A stretch of 64,000 bases of DNA from Oceanicaulis sp. BBD 1991-10 (GCA_001657295.1 LYSW01000002.1:37495-101494); one strand, 5' to 3'; positions 55,351 through 64,000 are shown, numbered from the stretch's first letter. Notes: a model not told the origin generated them from the sequence alone. Program-made: numbers and translations.

Positions 55351-55447
55351 ACCCAAGGTGGCTAACGCGCCGCCATCCCAACCTTTGCTTAACCAAGCCC
55401 GTGAGAGTTTTAGGCCATACGCCTAAATCTCTTATGGGGCTTGGATC

Positions 55448-58150
55448 ATGGATGAGTTGATCGGCGAATTTCTGGCCGAAACCTCTGAAAGCTTGGACGT
55501 CATCGACGTCGAACTGGTCAAGTTCGAGGCCGATCCCACGGATCGAGCGACGCTGGACAACATCTTCCGGCTTTTGCACACGATCAAAGGCACGTGCGGC
55601 TTCCTCGGGCTGACCCGGCTGGAGGCCATCGCCCATGCCGGCGAAACGCTGCTCGGAAAATTCCGCGACGGCGACTTGGTCGCCGACAGCGCCGCGGTGA
55701 CGCTGGTTCTGCGCTCGCTCGATCAGATCAAGGAAATCCTCGACGGGCTCGAGCAGACCGGCAATGAGCCGGACGGTGATGACACCGCGCTGATCGCTGA
55801 ACTGGAAGCCATGTCAGAAGGCCGTGCAGAGGCCGCCGCGGCGGCCCCGGCGCCGGCCCCCGAGCCTGAGCCGGAACCCGAACCCGAGCCGGAACCCGCG
55901 CCGGTCGCTGAAGCTGGCGGCGACGCCGGCGATTTCGATGCGGATCTGGGCCGCGAGCTGCGGCCTGGCGAGGTGTCGTTGGCCGATCTGGAAGCGGCCT
56001 TCATGAACACGCCGGGCCCTGAAGACGACGGCGGCGCGGCTGAAGCGGAAACCGAAGCCGAGCCGGTCGCCGAAAGCGCGCCGGCGCCGGCCGAGGCCGC
56101 GGAGAGCGCTGAGCCCGCCAAGCCGGCCAATGCTGAGCCGCAGGCCGCGACCGGCGGCGCCCGGACCCAGTCGACCATTCGCGTGAATGTCGACGTGCTC
56201 GAAAACCTGATGACGACGGTGTCCGAGCTGGTCCTGGCGCGCAATCAGATGCATCAGATCGTGCGCGGCGCGGAAGACAGCGCTCTGAAGACGCCGCTGC
56301 AGCGCCTGTCTTCGGTGACCGCCGAGCTGCAGGACGGCGTCATGAAGACCCGCATGCAGCCCGTCGGCGACGCCTGGAAGAAGCTGCCCCGTATCGTGCG
56401 CGACGCGACGCAGGATCTGGGCAAGAAGATCAATCTCATCCAGGAAGGTGAAGACACCGAACTGGACCGCCAGGTGCTCGAGCTGATCAAGGATCCGCTC
56501 ACCCACATGATCCGCAATTCCTGCGATCATGGCCTGGAGACCCCGGAAAAACGCACCGCCGCCGGCAAGCCCGAGACCGGCACGATCCGCCTGTCCGCCT
56601 ATCACGAAGGCGGGGCGATCATCATTAAGATCGCGGATGACGGCAACGGCATCGACCCCGACAAGATCCGCGCCAAAGTGCTGGAGAAGGGGCTCGCCAC
56701 GCCGGAAGAGCTGGCCAGCATGAGCGAAGCGCAGATTCAGCGCTTCATTTTCGCTGCGGGTTTCTCCACCGCCGCTCAGGTCACCAATCTGTCCGGCCGC
56801 GGCGTCGGCATGGACGTGGTGCGCACCAATATCGAGCAGATCGGCGGTTCGATCGATCTGCATTCCGAAGTCGGCAAGGGCTCGACCTTCACCATCAAGA
56901 TCCCGCTCACCCTGGCGATCGTCTCCGCGCTGATCGTCAAGGCGGGCGATGCGCGCTTCGCTGCGCCGCAGTTGAGCGTTCGCGAGCTGGTGCGTGTGGG
57001 CCCCGGCTCCCCGATCGCTGTGGAGAGCATGAACGGCGCCCGGATGATCCGTCTGCGCGACCGCTTGCTGCCGGTGATCGCGCTGGACGAGGTGCTCAAC
57101 CAGTCGCTGGGCGGCGTTGAGGAGATGGCCGGCTATGTGATCGTGCTGGAAGCGGCGGGCCGCAAGGTCGGCTTGGTCGTCGATGATGTCCTCGACACCG
57201 AGGAAATCGTCGTCAAGCCGCTGTCCGGCCCGCTGCGCGACGTGTCCGTCTTCTCAGGCGCGACCATTTTGGGCGACGGGTCGGTGATCATGATCCTGGA
57301 TCCCAATGGATTGGCGTCCGAAACCGCCATGGAAGCGGAAGAGCAGGCCGATGCGGCGCAGGAGACCTCCGCCGAGGCGGAGATGCTCAGCACGCGTCAG
57401 CGCCTGCTCTTGGTGCGCGCAGGCGGAGACGAGCCCAAGGCGGTGCCGGTCAGCCTGATTACACGCCTTGAGGACTTTGACGCCTCCACGATTGAAACGG
57501 TCGACGGCCGTCACGTGGTTCAATATCGCGGCCGCCTGTTGCCGCTGGCCCATGCCGGAGGCGTGGACGCCTTTCCGGAAACCGGCCGCCAGCCCGTCCT
57601 GGTCTTCTCCGAGGATGGCCGGTCGGCCGGCGTCGCAGTCGACGAGATCCTCGACGTGGTCGAAGAAACGCTCGATCTCGAGATGGGCTCGGAACGCCCG
57701 GGGGTCATCGGGTCCGCGGTCATCAAAGGCAACGCCACCGAAGTGCTGGATATCGCCTGGCATATGGAGCGCGCCTGGTCCGGCGCGCCGCAGCGCGCCA
57801 AGTCTGCAGACCGCAACGCGGTTCTGCTGGTTGAAGCCGACGCCTTCTCCCGGCGCATGCTCGCGCCGCTTCTGGCGGCGGCCGGCTATGACGTCACCGT
57901 CGCCGGCGGTCTGCACGAGGCGCGCGACGCCGCCCAGATGGGCGCGGCTTACGACGTGGTCGTGGGCGATCCCGGCGCCCTGACCCGCTTGGGGGAAGAG
58001 GGCTTCTTCCTCGACATTCCACGCCTGGGCGTCGGCGAGAACGCCTACAGCCTGCCCTCCGAGGGTCTGGTCGCGGTAATGGACCGGTCCGACCGCGGCG
58101 GATTGATTGCAGCTTTGGACAAGGCGGCGCGTGATCGCGCGGCGGCTTAG
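55448..58150 (+). CDS. cheA: CheA histidine kinase, extended form with duplicated CheW module and receiver
   Basis: 900 residues, longer than the usual 650-700. Order: Hpt domain with His44 in LLHTIKGTCG; P/E/A-rich linker (about 127-245); dimerisation H-box region with TRMQPV; ATPase with N-box NSCDHGLE, G1 DDGNGID, G2 GRGVGMDVVR; CheW-like domain (about 500-640); a second, CheW-like module (about 650-780); and a C-terminal receiver-like domain (about 795-900) whose acidic pair reads VEAD and whose site region reads VVVGDPGA. It phosphorylates CheY and CheB in response to membrane receptors. No receptor gene is in the operon. Confidence 0.93.
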   Translation: MDELIGEFLAETSESLDVIDVELVKFEADPTDRATLDNIFRLLHTIKGTCGFLGLTRLEAIAHAGETLLGKFRDGDLVADSAAVTLVLRSLDQIKEILDGLEQTGNEPDGDDTALIAELEAMSEGRAEAAAAAPAPAPEPEPEPEPEPEPAPVAEAGGDAGDFDADLGRELRPGEVSLADLEAAFMNTPGPEDDGGAAEAETEAEPVAESAPAPAEAAESAEPAKPANAEPQAATGGARTQSTIRVNVDVLENLMTTVSELVLARNQMHQIVRGAEDSALKTPLQRLSSVTAELQDGVMKTRMQPVGDAWKKLPRIVRDATQDLGKKINLIQEGEDTELDRQVLELIKDPLTHMIRNSCDHGLETPEKRTAAGKPETGTIRLSAYHEGGAIIIKIADDGNGIDPDKIRAKVLEKGLATPEELASMSEAQIQRFIFAAGFSTAAQVTNLSGRGVGMDVVRTNIEQIGGSIDLHSEVGKGSTFTIKIPLTLAIVSALIVKAGDARFAAPQLSVRELVRVGPGSPIAVESMNGARMIRLRDRLLPVIALDEVLNQSLGGVEEMAGYVIVLEAAGRKVGLVVDDVLDTEEIVVKPLSGPLRDVSVFSGATILGDGSVIMILDPNGLASETAMEAEEQADAAQETSAEAEMLSTRQRLLLVRAGGDEPKAVPVSLITRLEDFDASTIETVDGRHVVQYRGRLLPLAHAGGVDAFPETGRQPVLVFSEDGRSAGVAVDEILDVVEETLDLEMGSERPGVIGSAVIKGNATEVLDIAWHMERAWSGAPQRAKSADRNAVLLVEADAFSRRMLAPLLAAAGYDVTVAGGLHEARDAAQMGAAYDVVVGDPGALTRLGEEGFFLDIPRLGVGENAYSLPSEGLVAVMDRSDRGGLIAALDKAARDRAAA

Positions 58151-58164
58151 GGAGAGTAGTGACG

Positions 58165-58614
58165 ATGTCGGCGCAAGCGTCTTTTGAATATGTCTCCGTC
58201 CATATCGGCGGGCAGCTCTTCGGTGTCGAAGTTGATGAGATCCGTGAAGTCTTTTCACCGCAGGACATTACCGGCGTGCCGCGGTCTCCTTCTGAAATCG
58301 CCGGGCTTTTGAACCTGCGCGGCCGCATCGTGACCGCGATCGACGCGCGCCAGCGCCTGGGCCTGCCGGCGCGCGAGGCGGGCGCTCCCGTCATGGCGCT
58401 GGGCCTGGAGCAGGGCTCGGAGCTGTTCGGCGTTCTCGTCGACGAGGTTGGTGAAGTGATGCGGCTCAAGGCCGACACGCTCGAAGCCAGCCCGGCGCAC
58501 CTCGATCCGCAGTGGCGCAACCTTTTGAAAGGGGTGCACCGGTTAGAAGGCGAACTCATGGCGGTGCTCGATATTCGAGCGCTGATCAGCTGGACCAGCA
58601 AACTGGCCGCATAG
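58165..58614 (+). CDS. cheW: Chemotaxis coupling protein CheW
   Basis: 149 residues from the ATG at 58165 (GGAGAG eight bases upstream), preferred over a GTG two codons earlier. CheW fold: VSVHIGGQLFGVEVDEIREV (about 10-29, seen by GGQLFGVEVDEIREV) and NLRGRIVTAIDARQRLGL (about 49-66). It couples receptors to CheA. It follows cheA by 14 bases and precedes cheY by 17. Confidence 0.94.
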   Translation: MSAQASFEYVSVHIGGQLFGVEVDEIREVFSPQDITGVPRSPSEIAGLLNLRGRIVTAIDARQRLGLPAREAGAPVMALGLEQGSELFGVLVDEVGEVMRLKADTLEASPAHLDPQWRNLLKGVHRLEGELMAVLDIRALISWTSKLAA

Positions 58615-58631
58615 GGTTGGGAGCGGAGAAG

Positions 58632-58997
58632 ATGAAGACCTGCCTCGTGGTGGATGACAGCCGGGTGATCCGCAAAGTCGCCCGCAAGATTGTTGAAGAC
58701 ATGGGCTTTGCCTGCGAAGAGGCCGCGGACGGCCAGCAGGCGCTCGACGCCTGCCGCAAGCAAATGCCGGACGCGGTGCTGCTGGACTGGAATATGCCGG
58801 TCATGAACGGGCTCGATTTCCTGATCAAGCTGCGTCAGGAGCAGGGCGGCGACAAGCCGGTCGTCGTGTTCTGCACCACTGAGAACGATATGAGCCACAT
58901 CACCCAGGCGCTGCGCGCCGGGGCCGACGAATATGTGATGAAGCCTTTCGACGGCGACATCATCGAATCCAAATTTGTTGAAACCGGGCTGGTCTGA
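58632..58997 (+). CDS. cheY: Chemotaxis response regulator CheY
   Basis: 121 residues, single receiver domain. Acidic pocket VVDDS (Asp8/Asp9), phosphoacceptor Asp52 in LLDWNMPVMNG, Thr in CTTEND, and Lys104 in MKPFDG; all key residues are present. Start ATG at 58632 with GGAG upstream. It controls the flagellar switch. Confidence 0.95.
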   Translation: MKTCLVVDDSRVIRKVARKIVEDMGFACEEAADGQQALDACRKQMPDAVLLDWNMPVMNGLDFLIKLRQEQGGDKPVVVFCTTENDMSHITQALRAGADEYVMKPFDGDIIESKFVETGLV

Positions 58998-59021
58998 CCC
59001 GCTCAATCCAGGAGCGCCAGC

Positions 59022-60104
59022 GTGAGCGCCGCCACAAAACTCTCATCCGCCACCGGCGGCCGCCCCAAAGTCCTCATCATCGACGACAGCGCGGTCGTGC
59101 GCGGCCTCGTCGCCCGTTGGATCGAAGCTGATCCTCGCTTCGAGGTGGCGGCCACCTGCGCGGATGGCGAACAGGGCGTGCGCCGGGCCGGCGAACTCCA
59201 GCCTGATCTGATCATCCTGGACATCGAAATGCCGCGCATGGACGGTCTGACCGCCCTGCCGCTGATCCTCAAAGCCGCGCCGCGGGCGCGCGTCATCATG
59301 GCCTCCACCCTGACCCGCAAGGGCGCGGAGGTGACCATGCGCGCGCTGTCGCTGGGCGCCGCGGATTATGCGCCAAAGCCGGAAGCTGGCCGCGTCGCGG
59401 GCGCGGATGCGTACCGCACGGATCTATTAAACAAGCTCGAGGCGCTCAGCCCGCGGCCGAAATTCGCAGCGGCGTCGCGGCCAAGGCCGGCTCGCACCGC
59501 GGCGGCGCCGCGCACGGGACTGGCGGCCAAGCCGGATTTGATCGCGATCGGCTCGTCCACCGGCGGCCCGCAGGCGCTGCGCGACGTGATGAGCGCGATC
59601 CCGCGAGACGCCCGCGTGCCGGTGGTGATCGCCCAGCACATGCCCAAGCTGTTCACCGCGATTCTCGCCGAGCATTTGTCCAAGTGCGGCCTCCCGGCGG
59701 CGGAAGCGACGCATAATGAGGTGATCAAGCCGGGCCGCGTCTATTTGGCGCCGGGCGACTGGCATTTCACCGTGCGCCGCGAATCCGCAGGCCTGGTCGC
59801 GCAGCTCGACCAGAACCCGCCGGTGAATTTCTGCCGTCCCGCCGTCGATCCGCTTTTCCAATCCTGCGCTGACGCCATGGGCCGCAACATGCTTGCGGTC
59901 GTGCTCACCGGCATGGGCGCCGACGGTCGTGAAGGCGCGCGCGCCGTGCGAAACGCCGGCGGCCAGGTGATCGCCCAGGACCAGGCGACAAGCGTGGTGT
60001 GGGGCATGCCGGGTGCGGTGGCTGAAGCCGGCCTCGCCGATCAGATTCTGCCTTTGCCTGAAATCGGCCCGGACATCGCCCGGCGCCTGAAAGGACTTCC
60101 ATGA
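59022..60104 (+). CDS. cheB: Chemotaxis methylesterase/glutaminase CheB
   Basis: 360 residues; GTG start at 59022 with AGGAG eight bases upstream. Receiver domain about 15-135 with IIDDS and Asp67 (LILDIEMPRMDG). C-terminal methylesterase with Ser in IGSSTGGPQA (about 178-187), His in AQHMPKLF, and Asp in TGMGADG. It demethylates receptors for adaptation. Its stop overlaps the cheR start (ATGA). Confidence 0.95.
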   Translation: MSAATKLSSATGGRPKVLIIDDSAVVRGLVARWIEADPRFEVAATCADGEQGVRRAGELQPDLIILDIEMPRMDGLTALPLILKAAPRARVIMASTLTRKGAEVTMRALSLGAADYAPKPEAGRVAGADAYRTDLLNKLEALSPRPKFAAASRPRPARTAAAPRTGLAAKPDLIAIGSSTGGPQALRDVMSAIPRDARVPVVIAQHMPKLFTAILAEHLSKCGLPAAEATHNEVIKPGRVYLAPGDWHFTVRRESAGLVAQLDQNPPVNFCRPAVDPLFQSCADAMGRNMLAVVLTGMGADGREGARAVRNAGGQVIAQDQATSVVWGMPGAVAEAGLADQILPLPEIGPDIARRLKGLP

Positions 60105-60925
60105 CCGCTCTTCCATCCGCCAAGTTCGACTTCCTCAGCCAGGATGTGAAGACGCGCACCGGCCTGATCCTCGGGCCGGAGAAGGCCTATCTCGTGGATT
60201 CGCGTCTGGGCCCTCTCGCGCGCAAGGAAGGCTTCGCCAGCGTTGAAGCGCTGATCGACGCGATGATGCGCGGCGACAAGTCCCTGTGCGTGGCGGCCAG
60301 CGAAGCGCTTGCGACGCATGAAACCTTCTTCTTCCGCGACAAGACCCCGTTTGACCTGTTCGAAAAGACGATCCGGCCGGCGCTGAAATCCTCCCTTATG
60401 GGCCGCAGGATGCGCATTTGGTGCGCGGCGGCGTCGTCGGGTCAGGAACCCTATTCGCTGGCCATGTTGCTGGATGAAGCCGGCGAGCCGGCTGTCGATA
60501 TCCTGGCGACCGATATGAGCGCGCAGGTGCTCGAGAAGGCCAAGGCCGGCGTTTATACGCAATTCGAGGTGCAGCGCGGCCTGCCGATCCAGCGCCTGGT
60601 GAAGCATTTCGAACAGGTCGGCGACGCCTGGAAGATCAAGTCGCATATCCGCCAGAAGGTGCGGTTCGAGCAGGGCAATCTGCTCGAGAACTTTTCGCGT
60701 TACGGCAAGATGGACGTCATTTTCTGCCGCAATGTGCTGATTTATTTCGACATTGAGACCAAGACCGAGGTCCTCAACCGCCTTGCGGCGCAATTGTCCG
60801 ATGACGGATTTTTGCTGTTGGGCGCTGCGGAGACCGTGGTCGGCCTGACCGACTCTCTGCGCCCGGTTCCGGGCCATCGCGGTCTTTACGCCAAGCCGGA
60901 GACCGCCGCGCGCGCGGCCGCTTAA
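60101..60925 (+). CDS. cheR: Chemotaxis methyltransferase CheR
   Basis: 274 residues. SAM-binding region IWCAAASSGQEPYSLAM (about 107-123), acidic LATDMSAQVL, and the C-terminal FCRNVLIYF motif (about 208-216) of CheR. It methylates receptor glutamates. It is the last gene of the cheAWYBR operon. Confidence 0.95.
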   Translation: MTALPSAKFDFLSQDVKTRTGLILGPEKAYLVDSRLGPLARKEGFASVEALIDAMMRGDKSLCVAASEALATHETFFFRDKTPFDLFEKTIRPALKSSLMGRRMRIWCAAASSGQEPYSLAMLLDEAGEPAVDILATDMSAQVLEKAKAGVYTQFEVQRGLPIQRLVKHFEQVGDAWKIKSHIRQKVRFEQGNLLENFSRYGKMDVIFCRNVLIYFDIETKTEVLNRLAAQLSDDGFLLLGAAETVVGLTDSLRPVPGHRGLYAKPETAARAAA

Positions 60926-61008
60926 GGGCGGCGTGCAGCTCGGAAACCCAATCTTAGGCCGTCTCTGATAGCCTTTTTCTCGTCCCAGTTTGGTGGGAGG
61001 AGAAGGCC

Positions 61009-61188
61009 ATGACACGACTGCGTCTCGCCATTCTGTTCTGTGCGGCGCTCGCCGCCGGCGCCAGCCTCGCCGCCGGGGCTGCAAGCCTGGTCTATGCATC
61101 CGTGGATCAGGCGGTCGCCTTCACCTGGCCGGGCGTGGCGGCGTCCATCGCTTTGATGTTGCTGGCGCCCGCTCACGGCCGCGACTGA
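61009..61188 (+). CDS. Small membrane protein, unknown
   Basis: 59 codons with a strong GGGAGGAGAAGG ribosome site before the ATG. A signal-like or membrane N-terminus (RLAILFCAALAAGASLAAGAA) and a second hydrophobic stretch (GVAASIALMLLAPA). The last 16 bases overlap the 3' end of gluQ. Not recognised. Confidence 0.65.
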   Translation: MTRLRLAILFCAALAAGASLAAGAASLVYASVDQAVAFTWPGVAASIALMLLAPAHGRD

Positions 61189-62051
61189 GCGCGCCGTCTC
61201 ACGTCTTCCGGGCTCAAGCCCACCTCCCGCATCGCCTTCAGCGTCAGCGCATTGTCGCGCTTGGCGAAGCGCTTGCCGTCCGCGCCCACCAGCAATCGAT
61301 GGTGCCGATAAACCGGCTTGGGCAGACCGAGCAAGGCCTGCAGCAGCACGTGCAGATGGGTGACGAAAAACAGGTCCTGACCTCGAATGACATGGCTAAC
61401 GCCCTGCAGCGCATCGTCATGGACACAGGCCATATGATAGCTCGCGCCGACATCCTTGCGGCCCAGCGTGACATCGCCCAGCGTTTCAGGGCGTGCGCGG
61501 ATCAGACCGGTCTCGCCGTCCGGTCCCGCGCCCTCCTCGATGAAATGCAGCGCCGACCAGGCCTCGCCCAGCGTCTCTCGGCAGGCCGCGATCGACAGAC
61601 GCCAGGCAAAGGGGTCGCCATTGGCCAGGCGTTCAGCTTCTTCATCGGCGCCCATGGGCTCAGCCGGTCCGGGATAGATGACGCCTTCCGGCCCCTCGCC
61701 GGGTTGATGGGGCGCGCGCGCGATCTCCTCGGCGATCTCCTTGCGGGTCTTGAAGCAGCGATAGACCAGGCTGCGCTCGGCCAGGTGGTCCAGCCGGGCG
61801 GCGTAGGCATTGAAATGCTCGCTTTGCCGGCGCACCGGCTGCGGCCAGTCAAAGCCGAGCCAGCTCAGATCATCGAAGATCGCCGCTTCGAACTCCGGCT
61901 TGCAGCGGACGGTGTCGATGTCCTCAATGCGCAAATGGCACGTCCCGCCCGCATATTTCGCGGCGTCAAAGGCCTGCATGGCCGAATAGGCGTGACCCAG
62001 ATGCAGATAGCCGGTTGGCGAGGGCGCGAAACGGGTGACGAAGTCAGCCAT
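61173..62051 (-). CDS. gluQ: Glutamyl-Q tRNA(Asp) synthetase
   Basis: 292 residues, shorter than GluRS and lacking an anticodon domain. HIGH-type motif TGYLHLGHAYSA (about 13-24) and KRFAKRD (KMSKS-like, near 263-269). It attaches glutamate to queuosine in tRNA(Asp) after transferring it independently of GluRS. Convergent with the small 61009 gene. Confidence 0.92.
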   Translation of the reverse strand: MADFVTRFAPSPTGYLHLGHAYSAMQAFDAAKYAGGTCHLRIEDIDTVRCKPEFEAAIFDDLSWLGFDWPQPVRRQSEHFNAYAARLDHLAERSLVYRCFKTRKEIAEEIARAPHQPGEGPEGVIYPGPAEPMGADEEAERLANGDPFAWRLSIAACRETLGEAWSALHFIEEGAGPDGETGLIRARPETLGDVTLGRKDVGASYHMACVHDDALQGVSHVIRGQDLFFVTHLHVLLQALLGLPKPVYRHHRLLVGADGKRFAKRDNALTLKAMREVGLSPEDVRRRAQSRP

Positions 62052-62163
62052 GACAACGGCTTACCAGTCCCGCCGCCCAGAGGCCAGCGAACCGCGCGCC
62101 GGCATTGAACCGGCTGAGGCTGCGCCTATGATCGCGCCTTTCTCAGCACGGTGAAACGCACAC

Positions 62164-62823
62164 ATGATCCTGATCGACGGACCGCGCATCGCGCCGAAAT
62201 CCGGCACTGCGAAGAAACTGGTCGTGCTGTTTCACGGCTATGGCTCGAACGGGGCTGATCTCGCGGGATTGGCGCAGGCTTGGGCGCCGTCAGTTCCCGA
62301 TGTCGCCTGGGCCTCGCCCGACGCGCCCGAACCTGTGCCCGGCGCTCCGGGCGGCTATCAATGGTTTCCGATCAGCCGCCTGGACCCGGCCGCCATGGAG
62401 ACCGGCGTGCGCGGCGCCCACGCCAGCGCGGAGCATTTTGTGAAGTCCGAGCTCCAGCGATGGGGCCTTCGACCGCAGGACCTGCTGCTGGTCGGTTTTT
62501 CCCAAGGCACGATGATGGCGCTTCATACCGGGTTGCGCCGGGACATCGCGCCGGCCGGGATCCTGGGCTATTCCGGCGCTCTGCCGGGCCCGGAGCGCCT
62601 GAAAGACGAACTCACCGTCAGACCGCCCATCCTGCTCATCCACGGCGATCGTGACGACGTGCTGCCTGTGGGCATGACGCTGATGGCCGCCCAAGGCCTC
62701 GCCGAAGCCGGCCATGGTGCGGAGTTTCATATCTCCCAAGGCATTCCCCATTCCATCGGCCCGGACGGGCTGGAGCTCGGCGGCCGCTTCATCGCCAACG
62801 CCTTCGCCGGCAAGCTGGCATGA
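62164..62823 (+). CDS. Phospholipase/carboxylesterase family hydrolase
   Basis: 219 residues. Alpha/beta hydrolase with HGYGSNGADL (about 24-33), nucleophile GFSQGTMMAL (about 114-123), Asp in HGDRDDVLP and His in GIPHSIGPDG. This matches the YpfH/APT1-like carboxylesterase family, active on short-chain or acyl esters in the cytoplasm. Own transcript; ATG at 62164. Confidence 0.92.
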   Translation: MILIDGPRIAPKSGTAKKLVVLFHGYGSNGADLAGLAQAWAPSVPDVAWASPDAPEPVPGAPGGYQWFPISRLDPAAMETGVRGAHASAEHFVKSELQRWGLRPQDLLLVGFSQGTMMALHTGLRRDIAPAGILGYSGALPGPERLKDELTVRPPILLIHGDRDDVLPVGMTLMAAQGLAEAGHGAEFHISQGIPHSIGPDGLELGGRFIANAFAGKLA

Positions 62824-63051
62824 CGTGCGCGGCGCCAGGACCGTCACGCGTCTTTCGGCGCCCTGTCATAGGTTCGTCACGCGAACTGCTATACATTGCC
62901 GCTGCAAACCGCCCTGCAGGTATGATTCGCTTGTGAATCGAAGGGCTGAGCGAGCAAGGGAGGCGCGTCTTCAGGACGGTCTCGGCATACCGGGCGGCAG
63001 GCCCGCTCTCCCGGCCGGACTGGAGTTCGGCGCGCGTGCGGGGAGGCTTCG

Positions 63052-63618
63052 ATGGGTGTCTTTAAGGCCGCCCCCGAAGATCTTCGCTGCCTCGTCTTAA
63101 ATGCGGACTATCAACCGCTGTCCTACTACCCGCTGTCGACCTGGTGCTGGCAGGACGCCATCAAGGCCGTCTTTCTTGAGCGCGTCGACATCATCTCCGA
63201 ATACGAAACCCAAATCCGGTCGCCAAGTTTTGCGATGGCGGCCCCGTCCGTGGTGGCGCTGCGCGATTATATCTCCCAGGACCGGCCGCCGGCCTTCACC
63301 CGCTTCAACGTCTTCCTGCGCGACGGATTCCAGTGTCAGTATTGCGGCTCGAAGGGCGTTGAAAACATGACCTTCGATCACGTGGTGCCGCGCGCTTATG
63401 GCGGGCGCACCAGCTGGGACAATATCGTCGCGGCCTGCGCGCCCTGCAATCTCAAGAAGGGTGGGCGCACGCCCCGCGAAGCCCGCATGCCGCTGCGGCG
63501 CGAGGCGGAGCGGCCGAACATGCATCAGCTGCAGGTTCAGGGCCGGCGTTTCCCGCCGAAATACCTCCACGAGAGCTGGCTGGACTATCTCTACTGGGAC
63601 GTCCCGCTGGAAGGGTGA
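63052..63618 (+). CDS. HNH endonuclease family protein
   Basis: 188 residues. The HNH core is C-terminal: CQYCGSKG (first zinc pair), FDHVVPRAYGG (catalytic His), NIVAACAPCN (second zinc pair), then KKGGRTPREA. The N-terminal part (about 8-60) has LVLNADYQPLSYYPLSTWCWQDAIKAV, the usual N-terminus of this widespread free-standing HNH family; I show its LNADYQPLSYYPLSTW. The role is unknown; such proteins are chromosomal housekeeping-type copies in many bacteria. ATG at 63052 with GGGAGGC upstream. Confidence 0.9.
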   Translation: MGVFKAAPEDLRCLVLNADYQPLSYYPLSTWCWQDAIKAVFLERVDIISEYETQIRSPSFAMAAPSVVALRDYISQDRPPAFTRFNVFLRDGFQCQYCGSKGVENMTFDHVVPRAYGGRTSWDNIVAACAPCNLKKGGRTPREARMPLRREAERPNMHQLQVQGRRFPPKYLHESWLDYLYWDVPLEG

Positions 63619-64000
63619 GGGGCTTCGATCTCCGCAAGGTAGTCCTGGACGGCGGGGATCGCGGCGAAGAAATCGATCAGCTGGTTGTCCGCGTCCAGCG
63701 AGTCGAGCAGGCTGACCCAGACCCCCAGCCCCCGGCCGCCATTGACCGCCACGACCCACCCGTCGCCGGTGTCGAGCTCCAGAACGGCCATGGCGTTGCC
63801 GTCCCAGTCCGATCCGCTGTGATAGGCGAAGTGCTGGTCGTCGAAGACCGTCACCGACCAACCCAGGCTGTGTCCATTGGACTGCGGGCAATGCCGCTGG
63901 TCGGTCAGCCCGCACGGCTGGTTGTCGCCCAGCTCGACCAAAGGCGTGCTTCGCGGCGCGCCGTCTTCGCTGTCTTGAGCGAGCGAAGCGGTGAGAAACC
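63591..64000 (-). CDS. Beta-lactamase-fold serine hydrolase, C-terminal part (truncated by window)
   Basis: The frame stays open to the window end, so only about 137 C-terminal residues are seen; a TTG at 63941 is not the real start. SLGWSVTVFDDQHFAYHSGSDWDGNAM (shown by LGWSV and HSGSDWDG) matches the third motif of class C beta-lactamase/DD-peptidase-like hydrolases (H-S/T-G). It is convergent with the HNH gene and overlaps it by 28 bases. Confidence 0.7.
   Translation of the reverse strand, partial: FLTASLAQDSEDGAPRSTPLVELGDNQPCGLTDQRHCPQSNGHSLGWSVTVFDDQHFAYHSGSDWDGNAMAVLELDTGDGWVVAVNGGRGLGVWVSLLDSLDADNQLIDFFAAIPAVQDYLAEIEAPHPSSGTSQ

Noticed and set aside
55814..56863. Open frame of 349 codons on the minus strand
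   Set aside because: Antisense to cheA linker and kinase regions.

Overview
The window comes from a GC-rich alphaproteobacterial chromosome. A ChpT-type phosphotransferase beside a CheA-W-Y-B-R operon, a mitochondrial-type Suv3 helicase, RpoH, CarD and FdxA in one housekeeping block, and a cydDC/cydABX locus together suggest the prosthecate lineages (Caulobacterales or Maricaulales, Hyphomonas relatives). I cannot fix the genus from the sequence alone. Genes are densely packed on both strands, with many ATGA or TGATG stop/start overlaps. I saw no tRNA, rRNA, CRISPR array or complete insertion sequence by reading.

Layout. Positions 1-9 kb are housekeeping: a MerT-like membrane fragment, a nuclease-like lipoprotein, rpoH, carD, fdxA, TerB-like, S4-domain, Suv3 helicase, a DUF3108-like secreted protein, rpmB and a tail-collar-like protein. 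Positions 9-15.5 kb hold the cytochrome bd locus: cydDC on the minus strand, diverging from cydA-cydB-cydX. The 41-codon cydX is easily missed. Positions 15.6-19.5 kb carry an acyl-CoA synthetase, DUF924, a small unknown, and a halohydrin-dehalogenase-like SDR lacking its tyrosine. Positions 19.6-21.3 kb are a less GC-rich island with a papain-like protease and an unknown partner.

Positions 21.3-32.2 kb and 36.4-47.2 kb carry secreted enzymes and what looks like one dispersed catabolic regulon: an exported FAD amine oxidase, a TRAP transporter, VOC/MDR/hydrolase genes, a nitrilase-fold protein, a GntR/UTRA regulator, a membrane protein with FAD oxidase and aldehyde dehydrogenase, a glutaryl-CoA-dehydrogenase-type enzyme, and an aconitase-type dehydratase pair followed by a methylisocitrate-lyase-type lyase. 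Four intergenic regions in these blocks carry the same 10-bp core TATAYCMTTT inside a GRTATAYC dyad. This resembles operators of HutC-type GntR proteins, and the only GntR gene in the window lies among them. The inferred logic is import and oxidation of a carboxylate (perhaps amine-derived) substrate, then dehydration/rehydration and C-C cleavage. The substrate is unknown. Between the blocks (32.2-36.1 kb) are a TonB-like protein, a prephenate-dehydratase-like gene coupled to an aspartate aminotransferase, and dps.

Positions 47-54 kb hold pgeF-selO, an HSL esterase, an MsbA-type ABC exporter and an M23 peptidase. Positions 54.6-61 kb hold chpT and the chemotaxis operon, whose CheA is about 900 residues with an extra CheW-like module and a degenerate receiver. 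Positions 61-64 kb end with gluQ, a carboxylesterase, an HNH nuclease and a truncated beta-lactamase-fold protein. All functions are by recognition of motifs; no database search was possible.
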